From the NCBI GenBank assembly GCA_002328495.1, contig DCUJ01000012.1, forward strand, positions 233,258 through 297,257: a stretch of DNA of 64,000 bases. Reading direction: 5' to 3'. The position numbers and the translations under genes were made by a program. Source of the DNA: Sulfurospirillum sp. UBA2217. Its GTDB lineage: Bacteria; Campylobacterota; Campylobacteria; Campylobacterales; Sulfurospirillaceae. The notes beneath the pieces are model-generated. The model was not told the DNA's origin, did not search any database, and worked only from the letters and a program-made list of their open reading frames with translations. Positions 1 to 7,716 of this stretch are shown here, piece after piece; the stretch's first letter is position 1, and each line of letters starts with the position of its first letter.

Positions 1-43
1 CATAACCCGAAGGTCGTCAGTTCAAGTCTGACTCCCGCAACCA
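1..43 (+). tRNA. Initiator tRNA-fMet(CAT), 3' part only
   Basis: The window opens on the anticodon CAT. It is followed by the 3' anticodon stem with the CCC of the initiator-type G-C pairs, a T arm (GTCAG-TTCAAGT-CTGAC), the acceptor strand TCCCGCA and an encoded ACCA end. The 5' half lies outside the window. tRNA 3' ends are common island attachment sites, and the next 20 kb is accessory, so this may mark the island's left edge. No second copy of the 3' end was seen in the window. Confidence 0.93.
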
Positions 44-200
44 TTCCAAACACCCATTATATCGAACTTTTAAGCCAACTCTCTTTCTCATTTAAGATAA
101 TTATTTTTTTATCTTTCCAACTTATTTCTAACCTATGTGTAAATTGTCTAGTTTTTTCTTTTAAAAATTCTCTTTGCACTGTTAAGAACTATTTAAAACA

Positions 201-227
201 TTAGTGTGTATAATTTATACACACTAA
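201..227. promoter_or_regulatory. Perfect 27-bp palindrome, likely HicB operator over the hicAB promoter
   Basis: Two 13-base arms, TTAGTGTGTATAA and TTATACACACTAA, flank a single T. The left arm contains a TATAAT -10 hexamer (209-214). The site lies just upstream of the hicA remnant. HicB antitoxins carry a C-terminal DNA-binding domain and repress their own operon, so this is the expected operator. The palindrome is directly visible; the role is inferred. Confidence 0.7.
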
Positions 228-240
228 ATGGGGGTGCAAA

Positions 241-435
241 ATTAGTTCAAAAGATATTTTGAAGCTTTTATAAAAGCATGGATGGTACATTGTTTCGCAA
301 GAAGGAAGCCACATTAAACTTAAGCATCCAACACAAGGCGGGAGGGTGATTGTTCCTCACCCTAACAAAGATTTACCAATTGGTACGTATCGAAGTATAT
401 TAAAGCAAGCAGGGCTTATGGGAGATGAAAAATGA
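241..435 (+). pseudogene. hicA-like mRNA interferase toxin, inactivated
   Basis: The frame ending at the TGA at 433-435 encodes typical HicA sequence: GWYIVSQEGSH with the catalytic GSH histidine region, then HPTQGGRVIVPHPNKDLPIG and the SILKQAGL tail. An in-frame TAA at 271-273 cuts the N-terminal helix just before KHGWY. No ATG, GTG or TTG in this frame precedes it near the palindrome. The C-terminal part has no useful internal start. The TGA overlaps the hicB ATG (ATGA, 432-435), the usual coupling. The toxin therefore appears dead while the antitoxin is intact. A sequencing error at 271 could restore the codon but not the missing start. Confidence 0.75.
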
Positions 436-848
436 TAGAATTTATTAAACAATATCCAGCCATATTAGAGCAGAATAAAAACGGTGGTTATGGTGTGTTT
501 TTTCCTTACTTGCCAGGACTAGGTACAGCAGGTGATACATACGAAGAAGCGTTAGCAATGGCAAAAGAAGCGTTAAATATGTATCTGGCTGATATGATTG
601 ATGATAGAGAAAAAGCCCCACAATTTAATCTTAATGATGTGGTAGCAGAGGCCAAACACTATAACGCTATTGTAGCAATGGTAGAACCTGACAAATGGCA
701 ATTAATGGATATGGTAAAACGTCCTCAACGAAAAAGAGTGAATATAACGATTTTGGAAGGTGTGCTTGAGTTAGCTGATCAAGTAGCATTGAGACTAAAA
801 ACAAGCCGTAGCGATGTCATTGAGAGAGGATTGAGAGCTATTGTTTAG
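432..848 (+). CDS. hicB: HicB family antitoxin
   Basis: This 138-residue protein has an N-terminal HicB-like partial RNase H fold (about residues 8-75, with the YGVFFPYLPGLGTAGDTYEE signature) and a C-terminal ribbon-helix-helix-type segment (about 105-138, RVNITILEGVLELADQVA...SRSDVIERGLR). HicB binds and blocks HicA, an RNase acting on translated mRNA, and represses the operon through its DNA-binding domain. The start overlaps the stop of the hicA remnant by four bases. With the toxin broken, HicB may persist as an orphan that still binds the palindrome at 201-227, or could neutralise a related HicA elsewhere. Confidence 0.9.
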   Translation: MIEFIKQYPAILEQNKNGGYGVFFPYLPGLGTAGDTYEEALAMAKEALNMYLADMIDDREKAPQFNLNDVVAEAKHYNAIVAMVEPDKWQLMDMVKRPQRKRVNITILEGVLELADQVALRLKTSRSDVIERGLRAIV

Positions 849-857
849 AAGATGAGT

Positions 858-875
858 TAGGGGCACGTGCCCCTA
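858..875. terminator. 18-bp GC-rich palindrome after hicB
   Basis: TAGGGGCAC followed by GTGCCCCTA is a perfect palindrome ten bases past the hicB stop. As RNA it would form a strong short-loop hairpin, but no T-run follows, so it is a weak candidate for intrinsic termination. It could instead be a protein-binding site. Confidence 0.4.
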
Positions 876-995
876 GCTATTAAGCTTTGCGGACGGTTAT
901 TTGTAGCAGCGGAATTCTAAGTATGATTTTTGCCTTGCACCGAGTATCGGCTCTTTTATCTAAGAGGAATTTTTTTAGACTCTCAAGCAACTCTT

Positions 996-1100
996 TTAGT
1001 TTTGTTTTTTGGGTTCTTGAACTTTTTCATCAGTGAAGATAAGAAGTTCATCAATCTCTTTGACATTTTCGTCAACTAATTTTTTACTTAACATTTGCAT
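996..1100 (-). CDS. Small acidic/basic hypothetical protein (34 aa)
   Basis: A short frame starts with MQMLSKKLVDENVKEIDELL and ends with KVQEPKKQN. A good ribosome binding site (GGAG, eight bases before the ATG) precedes it, and it lies 32 bases downstream of the membrane protein at 1133-1537 on the same strand, which suggests co-expression. It is predicted to be one charged amphipathic helix with no membrane segment. I do not recognise it. The support is the Shine-Dalgarno sequence and the neighbour, not a family match. Confidence 0.4.
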   Translation of the reverse strand: MQMLSKKLVDENVKEIDELLIFTDEKVQEPKKQN

Positions 1101-1132
1101 TGTTTTCTCCTGTGGTTGGGGTTGATTTTTCA

Positions 1133-1537
1133 TTAGATTTTTCCTCCAAAGTTAGCTTCGTTACGCAGTGAAGCAACGGCATTGTTGAGAACCTCTGTCG
1201 ATTTTAGCTCAAGTGACTCGTATAAAGCACTGTGGAGCGAAATTATTATTTTGTAAATAATAATGATTGAGAAGAGACTGATGACGACTTGAAAAAAGCC
1301 GTTGAGCAGGTATATCTTAATCATATCAACAAAAGATCCAGGTAAAGATAAGAGATCGCCAAAAGAAAAGCTAATTGAGGCGGAATTATTCGCTAGCATT
1401 CCCAGAATAATTTCTTTACTAAAAACATCGCCAATACTATGTAAAAGACTGTTGGCGGTCATAGCAAGCCACACGCTTAAAACAAAAATCGGTATCTCCA
1501 CCATAAGAAGCAATATTTTAACGGTAAATTTTCCCAT
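1133..1537 (-). CDS. Hypothetical membrane protein
   Basis: The 134 residues include two strongly hydrophobic segments (about 7-27 and 72-98) and a polar C-terminal tail. The frame is open upstream of the chosen ATG and there reads like a signal peptide (LLIFPIVFAQQNSEI), but no ATG, GTG or TTG exists in that extension. The upstream part overlaps the end of another membrane-protein frame (1477-1800), so the two may be halves of one gene split by a frameshift near 1600. No family is recognised. Position between two broken toxin-antitoxin loci suggests mobile-element debris. Confidence 0.45.
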   Translation of the reverse strand: MGKFTVKILLLMVEIPIFVLSVWLAMTANSLLHSIGDVFSKEIILGMLANNSASISFSFGDLLSLPGSFVDMIKIYLLNGFFQVVISLFSIIIIYKIIISLHSALYESLELKSTEVLNNAVASLRNEANFGGKI

Positions 1538-1800
1538 AATCTCGCTATTTTGTTGTGCAAAAACAATAGGAAAAATAAGGAGTGAGCAAAATGAAAAGCG
1601 AATATTTTAATAATAATAGTTACGAATCTTAAGAGTCCAATTATTACAATTCCCGTAATTGGAAGTAATGATAATAGCACTTTCATTAGTGTATACGAGA
1701 GCGTAAACGCCACAGTGTTCGAAACAACACTTGAAAAAACATTTCCGCCAAAAATAGAAAAATACTTGCCAATAACGGTATCTCGTGCACAAGAGTGCAA
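1477..1800 (-). CDS. Hypothetical membrane protein or N-terminal half of a frameshifted gene
   Basis: Residues 1-70 look like real membrane-protein sequence (FSIFGGNVFSSVVSNTVAF, then LLSLLPITGIVIIGLLRFV), while the last 35 residues (LHNKIARLWENLPLKYCF...) read like an out-of-frame tail over the start of the 1133-1537 gene. The simplest reading is one polytopic membrane protein of about 200 residues whose frame shifts near 1600. Two overlapping genes are also possible. No family is recognised. Confidence 0.35.
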   Translation of the reverse strand: MHSCARDTVIGKYFSIFGGNVFSSVVSNTVAFTLSYTLMKVLLSLLPITGIVIIGLLRFVTIIIKIFAFHFAHSLFFLLFLHNKIARLWENLPLKYCFLWWRYRFLF

Positions 1801-1881
1801 TAAAATAAAAAATATCTGTAAATAAATCTACATAATTTTATTTACAATGTGCTATAATCTCCAAAATATAAAGGAGTTATT

Positions 1882-2145
1882 ATGGCACAAGTAAACATTA
1901 ACATTCGTATGGATGAAACCGTTAAGAAACAAGCAGAAAACCTTTTTAGCGAACTTGGATTAAACATGACCACTGCGTTCAATATGTTTGTACGTCAAGC
2001 ACTTAACAAAGGTGGTATCCCTTTTGAAGTGGTACGAAAAGATGATTTTTATAGCCCTTACAATCAAGAAAAACTAAGAGAATCAATCGAAAGCACCAAC
2101 AACACTATCAAGAGTTTTGACGAGTTAGAAAAGATGGCTCAATAA
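1882..2145 (+). CDS. RelB/DinJ family antitoxin
   Basis: This 87-residue protein has a RelB/DinJ ribbon-helix-helix N-terminus (VNINIRMDETVKKQAENLF, then LGLNMTTAFNMFVRQAL) and an acidic C-terminal toxin-binding tail. A clean AAGGAG ribosome site precedes the ATG, and a TATAAT-like -10 lies at about 1852-1857. The partner directly downstream is a broken YoeB-like toxin, so this antitoxin appears orphaned. Such antitoxins dimerise, repress their own promoter and wrap the toxin; the first two roles may persist here. Confidence 0.88.
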   Translation: MAQVNINIRMDETVKKQAENLFSELGLNMTTAFNMFVRQALNKGGIPFEVVRKDDFYSPYNQEKLRESIESTNNTIKSFDELEKMAQ

Positions 2146-2333
2146 AAATCTCATTTAGTGAAATGGCATGGGAAGAATATGTATCATGGCAGAACAAAGA
2201 CAAAAAGACTCTCAAGCGCATCAATCAGCTTTTACAAGACATCATACGAAACGGCAATAAAGGCATAGGAAAACCTGAAAGACTTCGAGGTGATTTGTCA
2301 GAGTATTGCTTCATATCCACGATGAGCGGATAG
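2142..2333 (+). pseudogene. YoeB/Txe-like toxin, start lost and C-terminus replaced
   Basis: The frame reads KISFSEMAWEEYVSWQ, DKKTLKRINQLLQDIIRNG and GKGIGKPERLRGDLSEY, clear YoeB/Txe sequence. Two defects are visible. The expected start, overlapping the antitoxin stop, is ATA (2142-2144) rather than ATG. YoeB similarity also stops at about 2309, before the catalytic C-terminal half (the R-I-x-x-E-H-R-L-V region), and a TAG follows at 2331. From about 2310 the sequence belongs to the 3' end of the opposite-strand gene, so an island junction cut the toxin. Confidence 0.75.
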
Positions 2334-2773
2334 ACATAACTGTTACCATATATAGCATAGGTATGATCTCTAAAATTTGGTGTAGTAAAGTTCAATAAAT
2401 AATGATTTTTAACAGACTCAAAATCATTCCTTACCAACTCTCTTATATCTTTAATGACATACCACTGCTCTACTTCAAGTTCTTTATCTTTATAGTAATT
2501 TGGAGCAATTTCCGACATATCTTCATATGTTACTTTAGTAACTTTTGCAACAAAAAGGTTTGAGTAATCTGTCAGAAAAAGCTGTAGAGGGTTTGAACTA
2601 TTTGTAGAGTCATATATTGCATTTAACTCATCTAAAAATTCATGTTCGACTGCTTTTATCTTTGATCTTATTTTTCCAAAGGCAACAGTTTCTTTATTAA
2701 TAAGTACTTTTAGATGTTGTTCTATCACATCACTTTGATAATAGGGGTTGTAGAGAATCACCAAATTTTTCAT
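2225..2773 (-). CDS. Hypothetical protein of a Campylobacterota-type family, C-terminus altered by a junction
   Basis: The 182 residues form a soluble protein starting MKNLVILYNPYYQSDVIEQH and containing QLFLTDYSNLFVAKV and a YAIYGNSYVYPLIVD block. I recall similar hypothetical proteins in Helicobacter and Campylobacter but know no function. The last 30 or so codons (QYSDKSPRSLSGFPMPLLPF...) are antisense to the yoeB remnant, so the native C-terminus has probably been lost and replaced by read-through. The start overlaps the stop of the zinc-ribbon gene upstream by four bases (ATGA), indicating translational coupling. Confidence 0.65.
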   Translation of the reverse strand: MKNLVILYNPYYQSDVIEQHLKVLINKETVAFGKIRSKIKAVEHEFLDELNAIYDSTNSSNPLQLFLTDYSNLFVAKVTKVTYEDMSEIAPNYYKDKELEVEQWYVIKDIRELVRNDFESVKNHYLLNFTTPNFRDHTYAIYGNSYVYPLIVDMKQYSDKSPRSLSGFPMPLLPFRMMSCKS

Positions 2774-2949
2774 CTAAATATACTTGTAATGTTATCAAAA
2801 ACATTTAATTCTTTCCGCTCCATCTTGGTTTTACATTTAGGGCAAGCGCCCATCATATCCAATGGATTTAAAACATCGCTTTTTGGTTTTACTACTTTTG
2901 AATATCCACATTTTGGACAGGCAAATTTAAAAGGTTTTGGTTGAATCAT
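2770..2949 (-). CDS. Small zinc-ribbon protein (59 aa)
   Basis: The frame starts MIQPKPFKFACPKCGYSKV and continues to GACPKCKTKMERKELNVF. Two CPxC knuckles (CPKC at residues 11-14 and 36-39) form a zinc ribbon. A strong AGGAG ribosome site lies seven bases before the ATG, and the stop overlaps the start of the next gene by four bases. Zinc ribbons of this size usually bind nucleic acid or a protein partner. The coupled 182-residue protein is the likely partner. The exact family is unknown to me. Confidence 0.7.
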   Translation of the reverse strand: MIQPKPFKFACPKCGYSKVVKPKSDVLNPLDMMGACPKCKTKMERKELNVFDNITSIFR

Positions 2950-2995
2950 AATTCGCTCCTATGCTTAGTTATCGCAGCATTTTAAAATCAGCAAT

Positions 2996-4570
2996 TTAAA
3001 GTTTATTGAGGATGGTTAAAAATTTATCTTTAATTTCTAAAAGTTCCAAGTTATTTGTATTTATTATTAATGCAGAGTTTCTAAAACTCATAAGGAAATC
3101 ATTAAAGATATCATTAATAATCTCATCTGCACTCGTGTATAAAGTTATTTTAATATTACTACTTATAGTTTGAGCACTATTTTTTGCACTTAGACACGTT
3201 TGTCTTTGTTGTTTTATCATTGCTTCATGTTCTTTACTGGCACTATAGATGCTATAGACTTCAAGGGCAACGCTGATTGCAATAGTTGCCTTGGTAGCTG
3301 CTTTTCCAATCCAAACAGGTCCTTTACCTTTCATAATATCTTTTGGTAAATATTGTTTTGCTAATGTCAATATTTGCTTTGAAGCTTCTTCTGTGATTTT
3401 TTTATTTGAAATTACATCTTTTAATTTACCTTTTATTTCATTAGGAATCAATGGGCTTTGTCCACTATCTTTTTTATTTGAGATATCAAACTTTACTGCA
3501 TCTACATGTAATTCTTCAAATTCTTTTGAAAACTGACAAATTTTAGTTGAAAGATTACTGTTTATACTATTTACAATTTGAGATACTTGGTTGCTAATAT
3601 CCAAAACACACTCTTCTATATAACCATTTAATGAACTCTCACTTATATTTTCACTAAGGAGAATAGAAGTCAGATCTTCAACAGCTGCTATCATTTTTTT
3701 ATCAATAATATTTTTTAGTTTAATATCAGAACTTTGTTTTAATTTTTCAAGATATGTAATAAGCTCTTCAACTTTTTTTAGTTCCACATTGTCAATTTTA
3801 CTATCGATTTTAGCAAGTAAATTTTCTATAAAATTTTGAATATAGATATTAAGTGCATTTATAACTTCTTTTTGTCCTGAATGACTTAAATACCGTTCAA
3901 TCATCTCTTCAAGAACTGTGATATTACTGTTTTTCAATATTATTTGTTTATTCTCAAGCTTTGATTTTAGAGCACTTTTTGCATTAACCATACAAATATC
4001 AACTTTAGATTCAATTCTTTCTATTTGGTTTCTATCTCCGATTTTTCTCAAATTATGAGAAACTTTTTCTACAATTTCTATTGCTTCTCTTGAATTTAAA
4101 TCCATTCCACTTTTATTATTAAGCACTATAATTATAGGTTTGTTTGTTTTGACTACTTCACTTATTTTATTATAAACAAATTCCTCTTCTAGCGAACCAT
4201 TATTACTTACAACAAATAAAACTACTTCACTTTTATTTAGATGTTCAGTTGTGACAATATCATCTTCACCTCTTGCATTTAATCCTGGTGTGTCATAAAT
4301 AGTATAGCCATTATATTCGTATTCATACACTTCTTTAGTCTCTGGTGCATCTCCTGTTTTTGCATACTCTTCTTTTCCAAACAATGCATTCAATAATGTA
4401 CTTTTTCCAGCATTATAAGCACCATAAATCATTAATGTTGGCCTAAAATCATTAAGTTTAGATTCTATATGCTTTGAAAAACTTTCTAACTCTTCACTAC
4501 TACAAAGAGTTTGACCATATTTTAAAATATCATTTTTTATTTGTTCATAACTACTTTTTTCAACTATCAT
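2996..4570 (-). CDS. Dynamin-like GTPase (third of three)
   Basis: This 524-residue protein has an N-terminal GTPase domain: P-loop GAYNAGKSTLL (about residues 47-57), a conserved Thr in the switch I region, G3 DTPGLNARGE (about 93) and G4 NNKSG (about 150). A long helical region follows (about 230-400), then a hydrophobic stretch (IGKAATKATIAISVALEV, about 418-436) that could insert in a membrane, and a helical tail. The layout matches bacterial dynamin-like proteins, which bind and remodel membranes. It lies nine bases after the second GTPase gene with its own ribosome site (GGAG). Families such as LeoA and the Campylobacter jejuni DLP pair work as hetero-oligomers; three partners here would be unusual. 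Confidence 0.82.
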   Translation of the reverse strand: MIVEKSSYEQIKNDILKYGQTLCSSEELESFSKHIESKLNDFRPTLMIYGAYNAGKSTLLNALFGKEEYAKTGDAPETKEVYEYEYNGYTIYDTPGLNARGEDDIVTTEHLNKSEVVLFVVSNNGSLEEEFVYNKISEVVKTNKPIIIVLNNKSGMDLNSREAIEIVEKVSHNLRKIGDRNQIERIESKVDICMVNAKSALKSKLENKQIILKNSNITVLEEMIERYLSHSGQKEVINALNIYIQNFIENLLAKIDSKIDNVELKKVEELITYLEKLKQSSDIKLKNIIDKKMIAAVEDLTSILLSENISESSLNGYIEECVLDISNQVSQIVNSINSNLSTKICQFSKEFEELHVDAVKFDISNKKDSGQSPLIPNEIKGKLKDVISNKKITEEASKQILTLAKQYLPKDIMKGKGPVWIGKAATKATIAISVALEVYSIYSASKEHEAMIKQQRQTCLSAKNSAQTISSNIKITLYTSADEIINDIFNDFLMSFRNSALIINTNNLELLEIKDKFLTILNKL

Positions 4571-4578
4571 CTTTACTC

Positions 4579-6366
4579 CTAAAATATTGTTTTTATATTT
4601 TTTTCAAACTGATTTAAATTTGATTTCATTGCATTCAAAGAATTTTCAAGTGGTACAAAAAATAGATTTTGCATTTGATTGTAAATATTTTGAGCTAAAA
4701 GTTCAGAGTTTTTCAATCTTGAAGCTTTGAATCTTTGTAATACTTCTTCTTTGTTATCTCCTACTTTTACTTTTTCATATTCAATTGAACCAGTAGCTTC
4801 GCCTGTTAATCCACCTGTTAATCCACCTACTAATCCACCTGCCGCAGCTCCAACGGGACCTCCAAATATAAGTCCAGCTACAGTTCCTACGATAGTAAGA
4901 AAACTACTTCCCATAGCCTTGTTTCTATTGCTTGTATCAAATTTAACTTTTTCAAATACATCATTAATCATAAATTCATTTGAATTAAATATTGTATTAA
5001 GAGGTGTAAAAGAAGCATCAATATCTCTTAATACTTCAGAGATATTTGTTTGAATTACTTCTGAAACTTTTTTACTTATTTCAGCATCAATTTTAAAAAA
5101 AATCTCTTTTGAATTATCCTTATCAACTTTTGAAGCATAGTTGGCAATAATGTTTTCTATCTCAAATTCCAAATCATTATTTGCATTCTCTTTTAACACC
5201 TCAAATCTTTCTAAACTTTCTTTTATAGTATCTTCTAATGTATTCATTGAATTTTTTATATTCTTGATAGAACTATTTTGAGCAATTGAATCACTCCCAA
5301 TAATATTAAAATCAATAAATGATTTTAATCCGTCATAAGGTGTGTCTTCTTTAAGTTTTAAAGCCTTCTCTTTTACAATATCAGTTATTAGTTCATAAAA
5401 TTTCGGGATGTTGCTATTTTCAAAAAGTTCGTTGTTGTTATCATCAATACCTTTTTTAGCAGTATGTGTAGAAATAGAAAATATATCTCCTAAAATAGTT
5501 TCTTTATCCCTTGAAACAAACTTTTGTATTTCATCTTTAACAAAAGCTTCTTGCATTTGTCTATTTGTAGTTGATTTGTTTTTTAATAAATAAATTATAC
5601 CCTCGTTACAATTCTCACAACCGTCTTCAGAACCACATTCACATTCATCTTCCTCTTTTTCATCAGATTTTGTAATACATATAGTTACTTTTTTATTTTG
5701 CTCAAATAATTCTTTCAATTGTTCTTGTTCATCAAGTTGCAATGGGCTATCGGATGATGTTGGATAGATAACATAATCAGCAGCTAGTATATATTCCTTG
5801 GCTAAATCACCATTTTCCTTAACCATCGAACCAAGCCCTGGTGTGTCAATCCATGCCATGCCATCAAGTTTAAATCCTTGAATTTCAACAGTACATTCCA
5901 AATTATTTGTAGCAAATGAATCTGCTTCAATTTCTTCAAGTTTTTTAATGGGTTGTTTTTTGCCCGCTTCATCGTATTTAAAAAATTCAACTTTTTGGGA
6001 TTCTAATTTATGACTAGCTATAAAATTTCCTAGTGAACTTTTCCCAGCTTTTACTTTACCAAAAATAATGATAATGAAATAATTTGCTAAATCACTTCTG
6101 AACTTTTCTCTTTGTATCATCTCTTCAAAATTTTGTATCCAGTTATTAGCTGAATTTTTAATGATATTTATTGTTTCATAAAGTAAGTTTGCCATTTGTT
6201 CATTTTGTTTTTGTATATTTTCATCAATTCTAATATTTTGAATATTCTCATTGAAGCTACAAACACAACTTTTAAGTAACTCTCTTTTTTGATCGAGTGA
6301 ATTGTTTATGATTGATATATCTTTTAAAGATTTATAAAAAAGTTCTAGCTTAGATATTTGATTCAT
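4579..6366 (-). CDS. Dynamin-like GTPase with a Cys-cluster insertion and glycine-zipper segment
   Basis: The largest of the three GTPases has 595 residues. A helical N-terminus precedes the P-loop GKVKAGKSSLGNF (about 103-115), G3 DTPGLGS (about 173) and G4 TKSD (about 232). Directly after G4 sits CECGSEDGCENC (about 240-251), four cysteines as CxC-x5-CxxC, as in small metal sites. Coiled coil follows. Near the C-terminus (about 488-525) is a glycine-zipper run with GLIFGGPVGAAAGGLVGG, a likely membrane-inserting hairpin. The gene overlaps the membrane protein upstream by 17 bases and has an AAGGAG ribosome site. GTP-driven membrane binding is inferred from the family. Confidence 0.82.
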   Translation of the reverse strand: MNQISKLELFYKSLKDISIINNSLDQKRELLKSCVCSFNENIQNIRIDENIQKQNEQMANLLYETINIIKNSANNWIQNFEEMIQREKFRSDLANYFIIIIFGKVKAGKSSLGNFIASHKLESQKVEFFKYDEAGKKQPIKKLEEIEADSFATNNLECTVEIQGFKLDGMAWIDTPGLGSMVKENGDLAKEYILAADYVIYPTSSDSPLQLDEQEQLKELFEQNKKVTICITKSDEKEEDECECGSEDGCENCNEGIIYLLKNKSTTNRQMQEAFVKDEIQKFVSRDKETILGDIFSISTHTAKKGIDDNNNELFENSNIPKFYELITDIVKEKALKLKEDTPYDGLKSFIDFNIIGSDSIAQNSSIKNIKNSMNTLEDTIKESLERFEVLKENANNDLEFEIENIIANYASKVDKDNSKEIFFKIDAEISKKVSEVIQTNISEVLRDIDASFTPLNTIFNSNEFMINDVFEKVKFDTSNRNKAMGSSFLTIVGTVAGLIFGGPVGAAAGGLVGGLTGGLTGEATGSIEYEKVKVGDNKEEVLQRFKASRLKNSELLAQNIYNQMQNLFFVPLENSLNAMKSNLNQFEKNIKTIF

Positions 6367-6850
6367 TTTTAAACTCCTTTAATTTGTTTACCAAATTATC
6401 TAATTCAGTAATTTCACTTTCTAGTTTAGTCATAAAATCAAAATTTTCATCTGATGTGTTATCAAGAATTATGATTTTGTTTTTATTATTTTTTGATAAG
6501 ACCATTTGTACGATGTATGAAGTAGTTACCACAGAAGTTTGAATGGGTTTATCTTTTAAAACTGCTTGAATTATTCCAAATTTAGTTTGCTTTTTTTGAT
6601 CATTAGTAACAAATTCTATGTCAATACTATACTTATTTTTTATTCTCTTCTTTTCCATCTGTTTGAAATTTTCAATACCCTGTTGCATACTTGTATTTTT
6701 TTTATAGCGATGATTTGTTATTGCATTTTGTTTTGTATCGACACTTTCACCTTCATCATCTTTCATATAGTTATACACAACAGCCCCGACAGTCCCGACA
6801 ACTGCTGCTGTGATTCCAATAGGTCCAAAAGCAGCTAAAAATCCAAACAT
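6350..6850 (-). CDS. Small membrane-anchored protein of the GTPase operon
   Basis: An N-terminal hydrophobic helix (FGFLAAFGPIGITAAVVGTV, about residues 2-24) leads to a charged region and a compact C-terminal domain (about 60-166) containing the run KTKFGIIQAVLKDKPIQTS and ending in a coiled-coil-like helix. The ATG at 6850 is chosen because GGGAGAA lies eight bases before it; a longer frame reaches 6871 inside the upstream gene. It sits between the first and second GTPase genes. The family is not recognised. A membrane adaptor for the GTPases is a reasonable guess from context only. Confidence 0.65.
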   Translation of the reverse strand: MFGFLAAFGPIGITAAVVGTVGAVVYNYMKDDEGESVDTKQNAITNHRYKKNTSMQQGIENFKQMEKKRIKNKYSIDIEFVTNDQKKQTKFGIIQAVLKDKPIQTSVVTTSYIVQMVLSKNNKNKIIILDNTSDENFDFMTKLESEITELDNLVNKLKEFKNESNI

Positions 6851-6851
6851 A

Positions 6852-7706
6852 TTATTCTCCCAACCGATCATACATTTTTTCTAAAGTTGATTCTATCTGA
6901 TTGATATCTTGATGAAGACTTGTCAAAAACTTTTCTTGGGCTTGTTTTTGTTTTGAAAGTTCAAAAAGTTTGTCTTGTCTTTTGGCTTCATATTTTGCTA
7001 TTAGTCCATCGTAAGTATTTTTCAGTCTAAACTTTCTTGTTTCTAATATAGAATCTAAATACTTTTCTTTTAATTTATTTATAGAAGTTTTAAGTGATTC
7101 TACATTGCTTTTTGTCCTTAAAATATATTTTCCTTCATTAATACCTTGGCAATACCTTTTTGCTGAAGCAGGAATAATGAGAGCTTCAAAACCAAAAATC
7201 TCATTAATTTGCAACTGCATTTTGTTAATAGTATTGTTTATATCTTCATTATTGTTAGCTTTGTCAATTCTTGATAAAACAAAAATCGTTCGATAGATAA
7301 ATTCTTCAGGATTTTGCCAATTATTTTTTATCTTATGTAAAAATTCTATTTCTTTTTCTATAAATTCTCCTGTTGTAACCGTATGAACAAAAAGATTTAT
7401 ATCAGATTCTTTAATTGAATCAAATACTCTTTTATCATCGTGTTCTTTAGCATTTAATCCAGGTGTATCTATATAATTAATCCCATCATGCTCAAATGAT
7501 AAACTCGTAGTAGTTTCTCGTATATCCGCTGTTTTAAAAGTACTATCTTTAAAATCTTCAATTAGCACATTCAGTAACGAACTTTTCCCATGATTATAAA
7601 GTCCTATACAGGTTAAATTTACAAGTTTATTTGATATGGATTGCTTTAAAATTCTTAAAGTAGCCAATTCTGTATTTGATAGATATTTACATATAAGCTC
7701 AGACAT
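6852..7706 (-). CDS. Dynamin-like GTPase, short form (first of three)
   Basis: The 284 residues hold a GTPase domain, P-loop GLYNHGKSSLLNVL (about 36-49), switch I Thr in RETTTSLSF, G3 DTPGLNAKEHDD (about 79) and G4 SRIDKAN (about 143), followed only by a helical stretch rich in Lys, Gln and Glu (about 215-284). It lacks the long stalk and hydrophobic segment of its two neighbours, so it may be a regulatory or heterodimer partner rather than a membrane-remodelling subunit. The stop is one base before the next ATG, so translation is probably coupled. Confidence 0.8.
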   Translation of the reverse strand: MSELICKYLSNTELATLRILKQSISNKLVNLTCIGLYNHGKSSLLNVLIEDFKDSTFKTADIRETTTSLSFEHDGINYIDTPGLNAKEHDDKRVFDSIKESDINLFVHTVTTGEFIEKEIEFLHKIKNNWQNPEEFIYRTIFVLSRIDKANNNEDINNTINKMQLQINEIFGFEALIIPASAKRYCQGINEGKYILRTKSNVESLKTSINKLKEKYLDSILETRKFRLKNTYDGLIAKYEAKRQDKLFELSKQKQAQEKFLTSLHQDINQIESTLEKMYDRLGE

Positions 7707-7716
7707 TTATTATCCT

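Noticed and set aside
2310..2400. Frameshifted remainder of the YoeB toxin (HDERIDITVTIYSIG in another frame)
   Set aside because: This DNA is the antisense of the YAIYGNSYVYPLIVD block of the minus-strand gene, which is the more convincing protein; the resemblance is likely chance.
2714..2944. Plus-strand 76-residue ORF
   Set aside because: It is antisense to the zinc-ribbon gene, which has a strong ribosome site and conserved CPxC motifs.
4727..5053. Pro-rich plus-strand ORF
   Set aside because: Antisense shadow of the glycine-zipper region of the large GTPase.
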